Of a DNA stretch of 64,000 nt, positions 8,823 to 20,214 are shown in pieces. How positions within the stretch are numbered: position 1 is the first letter of the stretch; each line of letters starts with the position of its first letter. The stretch is taken from the NCBI RefSeq assembly GCF_030623445.1, contig NZ_CP130613.1, positions 248,001 to 312,000 on the forward strand, in the 5' to 3' direction. The notes beneath the pieces are model-generated. The model was given only the letters and a program-made list of their open reading frames with translations. It was not told where the DNA came from and made no database searches. Source of the stretch: Pseudogemmatithrix spongiicola. Its GTDB lineage: Bacteria; Gemmatimonadota; Gemmatimonadetes; Gemmatimonadales; Gemmatimonadaceae. Position numbers and translations under genes: made by a program.

Positions 8823-9994
8823 GCGACGCCCTTGGGTCCGCACCAATCGACGACGAACTGCGTGAGCACGTCGGTGGCGACGGCGATCTCGTCGACCGGG
8901 CAATACTCCTCGGCGGCGTGCGCGAGGCCGATGTCGCCGGGACCGAAGCAGATGGCGGGAATGCCGGCGGCGGTGAAGAGCGCGGCGTCGGTCCAGCAGC
9001 TGAGGCCTTCGATGGGCGCCGCTGCGCCGCGCGTGGTGGCGGCGGCCTTGAGACCTTGCACGAGCGCGTGATCGACGGGCACGTCGTTCGGCTGCTGGAT
9101 GAGGCCCGGCGTCACGCTGGCGCGGAAGTTGGGCGTACGCGCGGCGACGCGGGCGATCGCCGCTTCGATCTCGTGCACGAAGTGTGCGCCGTCTTCACCG
9201 GGCAGCGTGCGGCGTTCGAGCCCGACCGTGCACCAGGCGGGGTAGGCGCTCAGCGAACCGTCGCTGTGGATGGGGCCCGCGTGGAAGGAGGCGCGCCCGA
9301 GCAATGGATGCGTGATGCCGGGCAGCACATCGCGTTGGTATCCGTCGAGTTCGGCGAGCAGCAACGCCGCGTGGGTGACGGCATCGATGCCGATGTCGTA
9401 GCGCGAGCCATGCGCGGCGCGGCCTTCGACGCGCACGTCGGCCCAGGAGAAGCCGCGATGCGCCGGGCAGATCGCGAGGCGCGTCGGTTCGGTGACGATC
9501 GCCGCGTGGGCGCGCAGGCCCATCGCGAGCAGGTGGCGCGTGCCGATGCTCTCCCACTCTTCGTCGGCGACGGCGGCGATGATGACTTCCCCGCCGAGTC
9601 CGGTGGAGGCGGCGCGGTGCGCGGCGGCGCACATCGCGGCGACGCCGGCTTTCATGTCGCAGGAGCCGCGGCCGTAGAGCCGGCCGTCGCGGACATCGGC
9701 ACCGAAGGGATCGTGCGTCATGCCGGCGACGCCGACGGTGTCGAGATGGCCGTTCAGGATGAGCGAACGGCCGCCATGCCCGCCGCCGATGCGCGCGAGG
9801 ACGTTGGGGCGGCCGGGCGCGGCGTCGACGAGATCGACCGTGAAGCCCCACGCGGTGAGCGTGTCGGCGAGGAGCTGGGCCGCGGCGCCTTCGCCCGGTG
9901 CGTCCGGGGCGAAGGCGGGATTGCGGGAGTCACACGCGACGAGCGCGCGCGTGAGCGCGAGGGCATCGCCGGGCGGAGCGAGCTCACGCCGCAC
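8810..9994 (-). CDS. M20 family metallopeptidase (ArgE/DapE/ACY1 type)
   Basis: A 394-residue zinc amidohydrolase/peptidase. Metal-ligand motifs are in order: NGHLDTVG (His, Asp), RGSCDMKAG (Asp), DEEWES (Glu pair), VTEPTR, and a C-terminal His region GLAHAAEEY. The dimerisation domain lies between (VRVEGRAAHGS). Relatives hydrolyse N-acyl amino acids, N-succinyl-diaminopimelate or dipeptides. The exact substrate is unknown because there are no arg or dap neighbours. Confidence 0.88.
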   Translation of the reverse strand: MRRELAPPGDALALTRALVACDSRNPAFAPDAPGEGAAAQLLADTLTAWGFTVDLVDAAPGRPNVLARIGGGHGGRSLILNGHLDTVGVAGMTHDPFGADVRDGRLYGRGSCDMKAGVAAMCAAAHRAASTGLGGEVIIAAVADEEWESIGTRHLLAMGLRAHAAIVTEPTRLAICPAHRGFSWADVRVEGRAAHGSRYDIGIDAVTHAALLLAELDGYQRDVLPGITHPLLGRASFHAGPIHSDGSLSAYPAWCTVGLERRTLPGEDGAHFVHEIEAAIARVAARTPNFRASVTPGLIQQPNDVPVDHALVQGLKAAATTRGAAAPIEGLSCWTDAALFTAAGIPAICFGPGDIGLAHAAEEYCPVDEIAVATDVLTQFVVDWCGPKGVAWGS

Positions 9995-10009
9995 GGGAGC
10001 CCCCGGGGA

Positions 10010-10492
10010 TCACTTCTTGGCGGCGGGCTTCTTGGCGGCCGGGGCCTTCTTGGCCGCCGGAGCCTTCTTCGCCGCAGGAGCTGCCTTCTTCGCCGGGGCG
10101 GGCTTGGCGGCCGCCGCCTTCGCGGCAGGCGTCTTACCAGCGGTCGCGATGCCCTTCGGCGCCGGCAGCTTGCCCTTGTTCTTCTTGAGCCACACCGCTT
10201 CGGCTTCGGCGAGGAGCTTGTCCGCCTCGTCCTGTGTCATCTGGCTGCGCCGCACCATAAACTGGATGAGGTCGCGCGCGGACTCGAGCGAGAAGGGGAC
10301 CATGCCGGACGCGGCGCCGATGATGTCCTTCATGGCGGCGGCCATCTTGCTGCCGGCTTCGAGGGAGATCTCGTGGGCCTTGGCCGCCATTTCCGCGACA
10401 GTGTCACGGACGTCTTGGCCGCGGTGGCCGGGGCTGCGCTTGGGTGGGACTGGCTTATCGGCGGTTTCGGCCGGCTTGGCGGTGTCGGGCAT
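10010..10492 (-). CDS. Protein with histone-H1-like Lys/Ala/Pro tail
   Basis: 160 residues. The N-terminal about 100 residues are helical (AEMAAKAHEISLEAGSKMAA, then SARDLIQFMVRRSQMTQDEAD). This resembles coiled-coil modules of phasin/PhaF-like or small regulator proteins. The last about 45 residues are tandem AAKKAPAAKK-type repeats, as in bacterial histone-H1-like and PhaF DNA-binding tails. It probably binds DNA or polyphosphate through the tail. It is the first gene of the minus-strand cluster, 15 bases before the M20 gene. Confidence 0.72.
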   Translation of the reverse strand: MPDTAKPAETADKPVPPKRSPGHRGQDVRDTVAEMAAKAHEISLEAGSKMAAAMKDIIGAASGMVPFSLESARDLIQFMVRRSQMTQDEADKLLAEAEAVWLKKNKGKLPAPKGIATAGKTPAAKAAAAKPAPAKKAAPAAKKAPAAKKAPAAKKPAAKK

Positions 10493-10651
10493 CGGGAGTT
10501 GCTCAGGTGCGAGGTACTGCGCGAGATGAACGGCGGCAAGTATATGATTTTTCGGCGATTACGCAAGTGACTGGGCCGTCGGAGTTTAGCTGAATTTTCA
10601 CTCTGCAGGCCGTCGATTAATGATACAGTAACAACACACTAAGAAGCCATC
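10493..10651. promoter_or_regulatory. Divergent promoter region
   Basis: A 159-base gap between divergent genes, clearly more AT-rich than its surroundings (AAGTATATGATTTTTCGG and GATTAATGATACAGTAACA). It must hold promoters for the ten-gene minus-strand cluster and for the CoA-transferase. No consensus -35/-10 pair is assigned with confidence. Confidence 0.45.
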
Positions 10652-11752
10652 ATGCCACCTCTGCCGCTTGAAGGCATCCGAATCCTCGATCTTTCGCGGG
10701 TTCTTGCCGGACCCCTCGCCAGCATGATTCTCGGCGATTTGGGCGCAGATATCGTGAAGATCGAGCGTCCCGGCCTCGGCGACGACACGCGCGGCTGGGG
10801 TCCGCCCTTCGATGCGCGGGGCGAAAGTGCCTACTACCTGTCCGTCAATCGCAACAAGCTTTCGGTGGCCGCCGACCTCTCTCGGGCGGCGGACCGGGAG
10901 CTCCTGGCGTCCCTCATCGCCGGCGCGGACGTGGTCCTGGAGAACTTCCGGCCCGGCACGCTGGAGCGTCACGGACTCGGTGTCCGCGAGATGCTGGCCG
11001 CGCATCCCAGGCTCCTCTGGTGCACCATCACGGGCTTCGGGCTCGAGAGCCCGCGTCCCGGCTATGACTTCGTGGTGCAAGCCGAGAGCGGCTGGATGGC
11101 GATTACGGGCGAGGCGGATGGCGCGCCGATGAAGGTCGGCGTGGCGCTCGCCGACGTGCTCGCCGGGAAAGACGCGGCCATCCAGATCCTCGCGGCGCTC
11201 GCCGGCGGGCGTCGAGGCTCGCGACACGTGAGCGTCTCGCTGCTGCATTCCGCGACGGCCGCCTTGGTGAACGTCGCGCAGAACGCGCTCGTCACGGGTC
11301 GCGACGCGACCCGCTGGGGCAACGCGCATCCGAATCTCGTGCCCTACCAATGCTTCGACGCGGCGGATCGTCCGTTGGTGATTGCCGTCGGCAACGATGC
11401 GCAGTGGCTGGCCTGCGCGCGCGCCCTGGGGCTCGAGGCGCTCGCGACGGACGTCTCGCTCGCGACCAACGCGGGCCGTGTGCGCGATCGCGACCGCCTC
11501 GTGGCCGCGCTTGCCGCGCGCGTGCGCACGGCGCCTGCGGCGCAATGGATCGCGGCACTCGAAGAGGCGGGCGTGCCCTGTGGTGTGGTGAAGCCCGTGC
11601 TCGAGGCGTTGCGGAAAGTGGAGGCCTCGCCGCTCACAGGTGTGGCACCGATGGCACCGGGTGCGGTGCGATTGCCGCCGCCGCGGTTGGATGAGCATGG
11701 GACGCTCGTGCGCGCCGAGGGCTGGGGGGCGTTCGCGGTGGCGCGACGCTGA
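10652..11752 (+). CDS. CaiB/BaiF family CoA-transferase
   Basis: A 366-residue family III CoA-transferase. The N-terminus EGIRILDLSRVLAGPLAS..LGDLGADIVKIERP is the family hallmark. The region VGVALADVLAGKDAA carries the Asp expected to form the acyl-aspartyl intermediate. It moves CoA between carboxylic acids, but the substrate is not deducible. It is a single-gene unit; the C-terminus is slightly shorter than the typical 390-400 residues. Confidence 0.88.
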   Translation: MPPLPLEGIRILDLSRVLAGPLASMILGDLGADIVKIERPGLGDDTRGWGPPFDARGESAYYLSVNRNKLSVAADLSRAADRELLASLIAGADVVLENFRPGTLERHGLGVREMLAAHPRLLWCTITGFGLESPRPGYDFVVQAESGWMAITGEADGAPMKVGVALADVLAGKDAAIQILAALAGGRRGSRHVSVSLLHSATAALVNVAQNALVTGRDATRWGNAHPNLVPYQCFDAADRPLVIAVGNDAQWLACARALGLEALATDVSLATNAGRVRDRDRLVAALAARVRTAPAAQWIAALEEAGVPCGVVKPVLEALRKVEASPLTGVAPMAPGAVRLPPPRLDEHGTLVRAEGWGAFAVARR

Positions 11753-11930
11753 ACGCTTGCGAGCCGACCTCCGGTGGCGTCGCGTGAACGGTGTCGGCGC
11801 GTCTTCGGGGTCGCGGCAAAGGGGCTGTGACCGCGGTGTGACGCAGGTCCCCGGGTCTTCGTCTTGTTGATGCGACGGACCTGGAGTCCGGCGTGGAATC
11901 CGAGGGTGCAGAGGGCTGTCCGCGACGCGC

Positions 11931-12524
11931 GTGTTGGGTTACACTAGCGTCGTGCCTGCCAGACAGACTGCACCCGTGCCATCGGACGAAACGCTTGACG
12001 CCGACCAGGCGGTCATTGACCGCGTGCTCGCCGGGGACCGCAATGCCTTCGGCATCCTGATCGAGCGCTACAGCGATCCGCTGTATCGCCACGCCTACGG
12101 GATGACGGGCAGCGCGGACGTCGCGGAAGACATCCTGCAAGTGTCGTTCATCAAGGCGTATCACCATCTCGCCGAAGTGCGCGGCCGGTTCGACGCGTGG
12201 GTGTTCCGGATCGTGGCCAATGGCTGCAAGGATTGGCTGAAGAACATCCGGCGCACGCACCTGAGCTACGAGGAAGACGACCAGCCGTCGGGCTTCGAGA
12301 CGCCGGAGGAGGAGCTGGATCGTGGGGAGCTGCGGCGCGATCTCGATGGTGCGCTGGGGGCCCTGCCGGACTCGTTGCGGGAAGCGTTCGTGATGAAGCA
12401 CGTCGAGGGCCGCTCGTACGAGGAGATGGCGGTGTTGCTCGACGCGACGGTCGGTGCCCTGAAGATGCGAGTCCATCGCGCCCGTGAGGCGCTGCAGAAA
12501 CTGCTGGAGGAGCGATACGCGTGA
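11931..12524 (+). CDS. ECF-type RNA polymerase sigma-70 factor
   Basis: 197 residues from a GTG start (a GTG at 11952 is possible). Region 2 is AFGILIERYSDPLYRHAYGM..DVAEDILQVSFIKAYHHL. Region 4 is ALPDSLREAFVMKHVEGRSYEEMAVLLDATVGALKMRVHRAREAL, with a clear helix-turn-helix. It directs transcription of an extracytoplasmic-stress-type regulon. It is coupled by an ATGA overlap to a small gene, the usual place for an anti-sigma factor. Confidence 0.92.
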   Translation: MLGYTSVVPARQTAPVPSDETLDADQAVIDRVLAGDRNAFGILIERYSDPLYRHAYGMTGSADVAEDILQVSFIKAYHHLAEVRGRFDAWVFRIVANGCKDWLKNIRRTHLSYEEDDQPSGFETPEEELDRGELRRDLDGALGALPDSLREAFVMKHVEGRSYEEMAVLLDATVGALKMRVHRAREALQKLLEERYA

Positions 12525-12817
12525 TGCACGATCCCTTGGATTCCCGGAACGAGACGGCGACGCCGTCCGCTGATGCGCGCGTGCCGGCGCAGGCCGAGCC
12601 GCAGGCGACGGACCGTGAGGTGCCGCTGGCCTCGCGCGAGCTGCCGAGCGCGGTGCATGCCTGGCTGGACGGCGAGGCGTCGACCGACTCGCTGGCCGGG
12701 GCGGAGCGCGAAGTCGCCCTCTGGACCCAGATCAACGCCGAGACGGGCCGCCGCCGCCGCATGACCACGCCGGCGCATGTGCCGGTGCAGATCCTGGCCA
12801 AGCTCGCGGACGACTGA
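12524..12817 (+). CDS. Small putative sigma-factor partner (anti-sigma-like)
   Basis: 97 residues, start ATG overlapping the sigma factor stop (ATGA). The N-terminal half is disordered (Asp/Glu/Ala/Pro rich). The C-terminal half has LPSAVHAWLDGEAST..AEREVALWTQINAETGRR, similar in layout to the short cytoplasmic domain of anti-sigma factors (LDGE...AER). It lacks the His/Cys zinc motif and any transmembrane helix, so it would be cytosolic. The function is inferred from position. Confidence 0.6.
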   Translation: MHDPLDSRNETATPSADARVPAQAEPQATDREVPLASRELPSAVHAWLDGEASTDSLAGAEREVALWTQINAETGRRRRMTTPAHVPVQILAKLADD

Positions 12818-12840
12818 CTCTTCGCGCTCGGGTGCTTTCG

Positions 12841-12876
12841 ACCGGCCTCCTTCGCGGGGGCCGGTTTCTTCTTTTT
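12841..12876 (+). terminator. Intrinsic terminator after ECF operon
   Basis: Stem CCGGCC(T)CC / GGGGGCCGG with loop TTCGCG, followed by TTTCTTCTTTTT. A good Rho-independent terminator for the sigma-factor operon. The repeat arm at 12877 begins right after the T-tract. Confidence 0.8.
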
Positions 12877-12902
12877 ACCACGAAGGCACGAAGACACGAA
12901 GG
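12877..12902 (+). repeat. Left 26-bp terminal inverted repeat of the GxxExxY unit
   Basis: It begins ACCACGAAGGCACGAAGACA and ends CGAAGG. It abuts the stop codon of the GxxExxY gene (12903). It matches all 26 bases of the reverse complement of the right arm, once the IS110 insertion at 13301-14448 is removed. Confidence 0.85.
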
Positions 12903-14431
<1,529 letters not shown>

Positions 14432-14448
14432 CTTCCAACACAGCCACT

Positions 14449-14455
14449 TCGTGGT
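14449..14455 (-). repeat. Right inverted repeat, part 2
   Basis: TCGTGGT, the outer end of the repeat arm displaced about 1.15 kb by the IS110 insertion. Confidence 0.75.
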
Positions 14456-14545
14456 GATTGCAGTTACCATAGCCCCCCACGAAGCCAGCGCCGCACCGAA
14501 ATCCCGCGAGGATGGTAGATTCCCCAGCCTACCAAGGAGCCAGCC

Positions 14546-15070
14546 ATGAGCGCCCACCGGCGGATTCGCCCCACGGCCGAGGAGTTCGCGCCGTACTATG
14601 CCAACTACATCGCGCAGGTCCCCGACGGCGACGTCGTCGAGGCGTTGATCGGCGGCGCCGAGATCGCCTCGGCCCTCCTCGGCGACCTCGAGGACGACGT
14701 CGCCTCCCGCGCCTATGCGCCCGGCAAGTGGACGCTCAAGGAAGTCGTGCTGCATTGCACCGACGCCGAGCGCATCTTCTCGTATCGCGCCCTGCGCATC
14801 GCCCGCGGCGACACCACGCCGCTGCCCGGGTTCGACGAGAACGCCTACGCCCCGATGAGCGGCGCCAACCTGCGCACGATCGACAGCATCCTCGATGAGT
14901 TCGAGTCGGTGCGCGATGCGACGGTCACGCTGTACCAAGGGCTGCCGTCGGAGGCCTGGACGCGGCGCGGCGAGGCGTCAGGGAAGACGGTGTCGGTGCG
15001 AGGGATCGCGTGGATCACGGCGGGGCATCTCCTGCACCATCTGTCGGTGATCCAAGACCGGTATCTCTGA
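14546..15070 (+). CDS. DinB family protein
   Basis: A 174-residue four-helix-bundle protein of the DinB/YfiT superfamily. Putative metal-ligand histidines are in VVLHCTDAERIF (about residue 70) and in the C-terminal GHLLHHLSVIQDRYL. Relatives bind divalent metal; some act as thiol-dependent transferases. The ATG at 14546 has AGGAG 8 bases upstream. Monocistronic. The stop codon forms the start of a long palindrome shared with lpd. Confidence 0.85.
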   Translation: MSAHRRIRPTAEEFAPYYANYIAQVPDGDVVEALIGGAEIASALLGDLEDDVASRAYAPGKWTLKEVVLHCTDAERIFSYRALRIARGDTTPLPGFDENAYAPMSGANLRTIDSILDEFESVRDATVTLYQGLPSEAWTRRGEASGKTVSVRGIAWITAGHLLHHLSVIQDRYL

Positions 15071-15176
15071 ACTGCAGATGTGAGATGTAAGATGTGAGGT
15101 ATAAGAGGGGGCTTCGCCCAAGCATTGGCGAAGCCCCCTCTCTTACATCTTACATCTCATATCTCACATCTGCAGT

Positions 15177-15179
<3 letters not shown>
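15068..15179. repeat. 112-bp palindrome from stop codon to stop codon
   Basis: A near-perfect hairpin of about 50 bp per arm. The left arm starts TGAACTGCAGATGTGAGATG and the right arm ends CATCTGCAGTTCA. The loop is CAAGCAT between GGGGGCTTCGCC and TGGCGAAGCCCCC. The first three bases are the stop codon of the DinB-like gene. The last three are the reverse complement of the lpd stop codon. It may work as a bidirectional terminator. The arms contain short tandem GATGTRAGA units, unlike the coding DNA around it. Confidence 0.85.
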
Positions 15180-16586
<1,407 letters not shown>

Positions 16587-16743
16587 TGGGGGGTGTCTCG
16601 GGTTGGAGTCCTGTGCCGCAATCTAATCGGAGATGGCACGCCCTCCTGCGCGGGCGGCGGCCTAGGATGTGACGTCGCGTCCTATGGCGTGGATCGGCGT
16701 CGGCGTACATACTGGCGCGTCCCCCGCCTCCCGGAGCCCTTTG

Positions 16744-18369
16744 GTGCGCATTGCCCGACTTGGCGTCATGCTCGCAGCGGTGGCGGCACTCTCCGTCGCC
16801 TGCTCAGTGCACGTCCGCGACCCCCTGTTGCATCAGCCGACACCGGAGGGCCTCGAGGCGGCGCGCGCGCGTTCCGATAGCTCGCGGACCACGCGAAGCG
16901 GCGATACGGGCCCCGGCACCAAGTCGTCCACGCAGCCGACGCCGGTCAAGCTGCATCTCCTCGACGGCGGCGTGATGCTGCTGCAACAGGTGTCGCTCGA
17001 CACCGTGACGCGGACACTGGCTGGCGTCGGCGCCCGCTTCGACGCGACGCGCACCCTGATGGGTCTCGCCGACGAGGGACACCGGATCCCGATCGACTCG
17101 GTGGCCCTGTTCGAGAGTGACAATCCCGAGGTGGCGATGGCGGCAAGCCTGGGGCTCTACCATGCGTGGACGGTGGTGTGGGGTGCCGTGACAGTGATGT
17201 GCATGGCGGATCCGAAGAGCTGCTTCGGCTCCTGCCCGACCTTCTACGTCGACGGTGAGGATGCAGATCGACCGCGCGCCGAGGGGTTCTCGTCGAGCAT
17301 CGCCCGGCGCCTCGAGGCGCGCGACATCGACGACCTCGGGCTGCGGCGCGACGGCGGCGCAACGCTGACCTTGAACATGTTGAACGAGGCGTGGGAGACG
17401 CACGTGGTGCGCTCCGTGCGTCTGCAGGTGGTACCCGCCCCGGCAGGCAGCGATGTCGTGGCGTCGCGCGAGGGCCGGTTCCACGCGCTGCGCGGCGGCC
17501 AGGCGCCGACGCGCTGCTCCGCGAGTGGCGGCGACTGCCGGACGGCGCTGGCCGCGCTGGACGGCCGCGCGTGGCATGACCTCGCGGACTCGACGGACCT
17601 CGCGGCCACCGACACGATGCTCGTGGAGTTCGACGCGCCGGTGACCGAGACGCCCGCGCTGCTGCTCGCCGCCCGGCAGAGCTTCGTGTCGACCTTCGTG
17701 CTCTACCAGACCATGGCGTGGATGGGCCGCGAGGCCGCGCCGTGGCTCGCGCGACTCGAGCGCGGCGATCCGCAGGCGATGATGCCGCTCGCCGCCGTGG
17801 AGGCCGCCATCGGTGCGATCGCGGTCGAAGCCGAGGATGCCGAGGGGCGGTGGCATCGGGTGGCGCGCTTCGATGAGCATGGCCCGATTGCCACGGACCG
17901 CCAGCTGCTGCCGGTGCCCCAGGCGACCGACGGCCTGCGCCGCGTGCGCCTGATCTACGCCAAGGGCAACTGGCGCATCGACCAACTGGCCTTGGTCGAG
18001 GCGGGCCCGCCGATCGAGGCCGTGCGCGTGGAGCCGACACGCGCGCTGCGCAGCGGCTCGCATGCCGGCGACGTGACGGCCGTGCTCAATGATCCCGCAC
18101 GCACCGTCGTGACCTTTCCCGGCGACACCGTCGCGCTGGAGTTCGTGATGCCGCGCGAGGCGCCGCAGTATGCGCTGTTCCTCGAGTCCACCGGTTATTA
18201 CCTCGAATGGATGCGCGGTGAGTGGCTGGCCGAGGGCGATGCGCAGATGGCCGACATCCTGATGCGGACGCCGCGCGAAGGACTGCGCCAGATGGCGCCG
18301 CTCTTCAAGGCGCGCGAGGCCGGCTTCGAGCAGAACTTCTGGGCGAGTCGCTTCGGGAGGCAGCCATGA
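16744..18369 (+). CDS. Lipoprotein of unknown function
   Basis: 541 residues from a GTG start that gives a clean lipoprotein signal (RIARLGVMLAAVAALSVAC, lipid-modified Cys). An in-frame ATG at 16669 would put 25 extra residues in front. The mature protein contains the Cys-rich stretch MADPKSCFGSCPTFYVDGED (about residues 160-180), also seen in uncharacterised outer-membrane-associated proteins. The rest is beta-rich with no recognised catalytic motif. It overlaps the next lipoprotein gene by four bases. Confidence 0.75.
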   Translation: MRIARLGVMLAAVAALSVACSVHVRDPLLHQPTPEGLEAARARSDSSRTTRSGDTGPGTKSSTQPTPVKLHLLDGGVMLLQQVSLDTVTRTLAGVGARFDATRTLMGLADEGHRIPIDSVALFESDNPEVAMAASLGLYHAWTVVWGAVTVMCMADPKSCFGSCPTFYVDGEDADRPRAEGFSSSIARRLEARDIDDLGLRRDGGATLTLNMLNEAWETHVVRSVRLQVVPAPAGSDVVASREGRFHALRGGQAPTRCSASGGDCRTALAALDGRAWHDLADSTDLAATDTMLVEFDAPVTETPALLLAARQSFVSTFVLYQTMAWMGREAAPWLARLERGDPQAMMPLAAVEAAIGAIAVEAEDAEGRWHRVARFDEHGPIATDRQLLPVPQATDGLRRVRLIYAKGNWRIDQLALVEAGPPIEAVRVEPTRALRSGSHAGDVTAVLNDPARTVVTFPGDTVALEFVMPREAPQYALFLESTGYYLEWMRGEWLAEGDAQMADILMRTPREGLRQMAPLFKAREAGFEQNFWASRFGRQP

Positions 18370-18899
18370 GCGCGTCGCGGCGCGCGACCCTGCTGCTCGC
18401 GCTCGTCGCGAGCGCGTGCATGCCGGCCCGCACCAAGCCCTCGCTGCTCGGCGCACGCGTGACACTCTTCGCCAGCTCGGGCACGGTGTCCGGCGAGTTG
18501 CTGGCGATCAACGACGACAGCGTGTGGGTGTTGGTGCCGGAGACGGCTGGTCCGACGGCGCTCGGACGCAGCCGTATACGGAACGCCATCGTGCACCGCG
18601 GCGCGGGAGTCGGAAGCCTCGCGATGCGCGGCGTGGTCTTCGGTGCCGTGACGGGGCTCGGGATGTACGCCGCCTGCTCCTCGCTGAGCCGAGACGAGGC
18701 TTCGACGGGATGCGGCGGCGTCTTCGTGACCAGTACGCTCATCGCCGGCGCGCTCGGATTCTTCGCGGCGTCGTCCATGGAGTCGGCGCGCGACCTCGAG
18801 GTCGCGCGCGTCACGCCCGCGATGCTGTCGCGCTTCGCCAGATGGCCACAGGGGCGCCCCCAAGTGGAAGCGCCCCCGTCGTCACCACCGGATCCGTAA
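18366..18899 (+). CDS. Small lipoprotein with two hydrophobic segments
   Basis: 177 residues. Signal MSASRRATLLLALVASAC (lipidation Cys at 18). A short SH3-like beta region follows (VTLFASSGTVSGELLAINDD), then hydrophobic segments MRGVVFGAVTGLGMYAACSS and FVTSTLIAGALGFFAASS. The start ATG overlaps the stop of the preceding lipoprotein gene, so the two are co-expressed. No function recognised. Confidence 0.7.
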   Translation: MSASRRATLLLALVASACMPARTKPSLLGARVTLFASSGTVSGELLAINDDSVWVLVPETAGPTALGRSRIRNAIVHRGAGVGSLAMRGVVFGAVTGLGMYAACSSLSRDEASTGCGGVFVTSTLIAGALGFFAASSMESARDLEVARVTPAMLSRFARWPQGRPQVEAPPSSPPDP

Positions 18900-18907
18900 C
18901 CGACGCG

Positions 18908-20188
18908 TCAGTCGTCGATCAGCATCGCCGCGGGATCTTCCATCAGCTCCTTCACGCGCACGAGGAACAGCACGGCCTGCTGTCCGTCGATGATGCGGTG
19001 GTCGTAGCTGAGCGCGACGTACATCATCGGGCGAATCTCGACCTTGCCGTCGATCGCCACCGGCCGCTCCTGGATCTTGTGGAGTCCGAGGATGGCGACC
19101 TGCGGGTAGTTGATGATCGGCGTGGAGACCAACGAGCCGAACACGCCGCCGTTGGTGATCGTGAACGTGCCGCCGGTAAGGTCGTCCATCGTGAGCTTGC
19201 CGTCGCGCGCGCGCTTGGCGACCGCGTTCATGGCGCGCGAGAAGCCGACCATGCCCATGCGGTCGGCGTCCTTCACGTTCGGCACGACCAGGCCCTGCTC
19301 GCTGGCCACGGCGATGCCGAGGTTCACGTAGTGCTTGTAGATGACGGAGTCGCCGTCGATCTGCGCGTTCACCACCGGGTAGGCCTTGAGCGCCATGCAG
19401 GCGGCCTTGGCGAAGAACGGCATGAAGCTGAGCTTCACGCCATGCTCCTTCTCGACGCGCTCTTTCATGCGTTCGCGCACGGCGCTCACGGCGCTCATGT
19501 CGATCTCATTGAACGTCGTCAGGTGCGCCGTCGCGTGCTGCGCCTGCAGGAGGTTCTCGGCGATGCGCTTGCGGCGCGTCGTCATCTTCTCGCGCGTCTC
19601 GCGCGTGCCCTCGGGGCGCGGCGCGGGCGCGGGCGCGGCCTTCACCGGGGCGGTGGTCGGCGCCGGAGCGGGGACGTTGGCCTTCGTCGGCGCCGGAGCG
19701 GCGCTCGCGGCGACGACATCGGGCTTGGAGATCACGCCGCCGCGGCCGCTGCCTTGCACCGTCGAGAGGTCGACGCCCGTGGCGGCGGCGAGCTTCTGCG
19801 CCGACGGCGCGGCGCGGAGGTCGCCAGTGCTGGGCGCGGCGACGGGAGCCGCAGGGGCAGCGGGTGCGGCCGGCGCGCTGGGAGCGCCCGGTGCCGGCGC
19901 TGCGGGAGCGCTGGGGGCAGGAGCCGCCGCGGCTGGCGCGGCACCCGCGCTGGCACCTTCTTCCAAGTGGCCGAGCGTCTCAGCCAGCTGCACTACGTCG
20001 CCTTCATTCTTCAGGCGCTTGCGCAGCACACCGGCATTGAGGGCGGGCACTTCGACGGTGATCTTATCCGTCTCAAGTTCGACGAGCGTGTCGCCGACCG
20101 CGATGGCTTCGCCTTCCTGCTTGAGCCAGCGGGAGACGGTCGCCTCGGTGATCGATTCACCGAGGGGGGGGACCTTGATCTCGATCAT
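18908..20188 (-). CDS. odhB: 2-oxoglutarate dehydrogenase E2 (dihydrolipoyl succinyltransferase)
   Basis: 426 residues. The lipoyl domain has [13 protein letters not shown] (lipoyl-Lys at about 42). Ala/Pro linkers surround a peripheral-subunit-binding domain ([20 protein letters not shown]). The C-terminal acyltransferase core has [20 protein letters not shown] with the catalytic HxxxD. ETDK and the core sequence favour succinyl- over acetyl-transfer. The start at 20188 ([12 protein letters not shown]) matches the family; the upstream in-frame ATG at 20230 would overlap the divergent gene's start. The E1 partner is not in the window. Confidence 0.93.
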   Translation of the reverse strand: MIEIKVPPLGESITEATVSRWLKQEGEAIAVGDTLVELETDKITVEVPALNAGVLRKRLKNEGDVVQLAETLGHLEEGASAGAAPAAAAPAPSAPAAPAPGAPSAPAAPAAPAAPVAAPSTGDLRAAPSAQKLAAATGVDLSTVQGSGRGGVISKPDVVAASAAPAPTKANVPAPAPTTAPVKAAPAPAPRPEGTRETREKMTTRRKRIAENLLQAQHATAHLTTFNEIDMSAVSAVRERMKERVEKEHGVKLSFMPFFAKAACMALKAYPVVNAQIDGDSVIYKHYVNLGIAVASEQGLVVPNVKDADRMGMVGFSRAMNAVAKRARDGKLTMDDLTGGTFTITNGGVFGSLVSTPIINYPQVAILGLHKIQERPVAIDGKVEIRPMMYVALSYDHRIIDGQQAVLFLVRVKELMEDPAAMLIDD

Positions 20189-20214
20189 GCGGGAAATATA
20201 GCAACGGAGATAGG

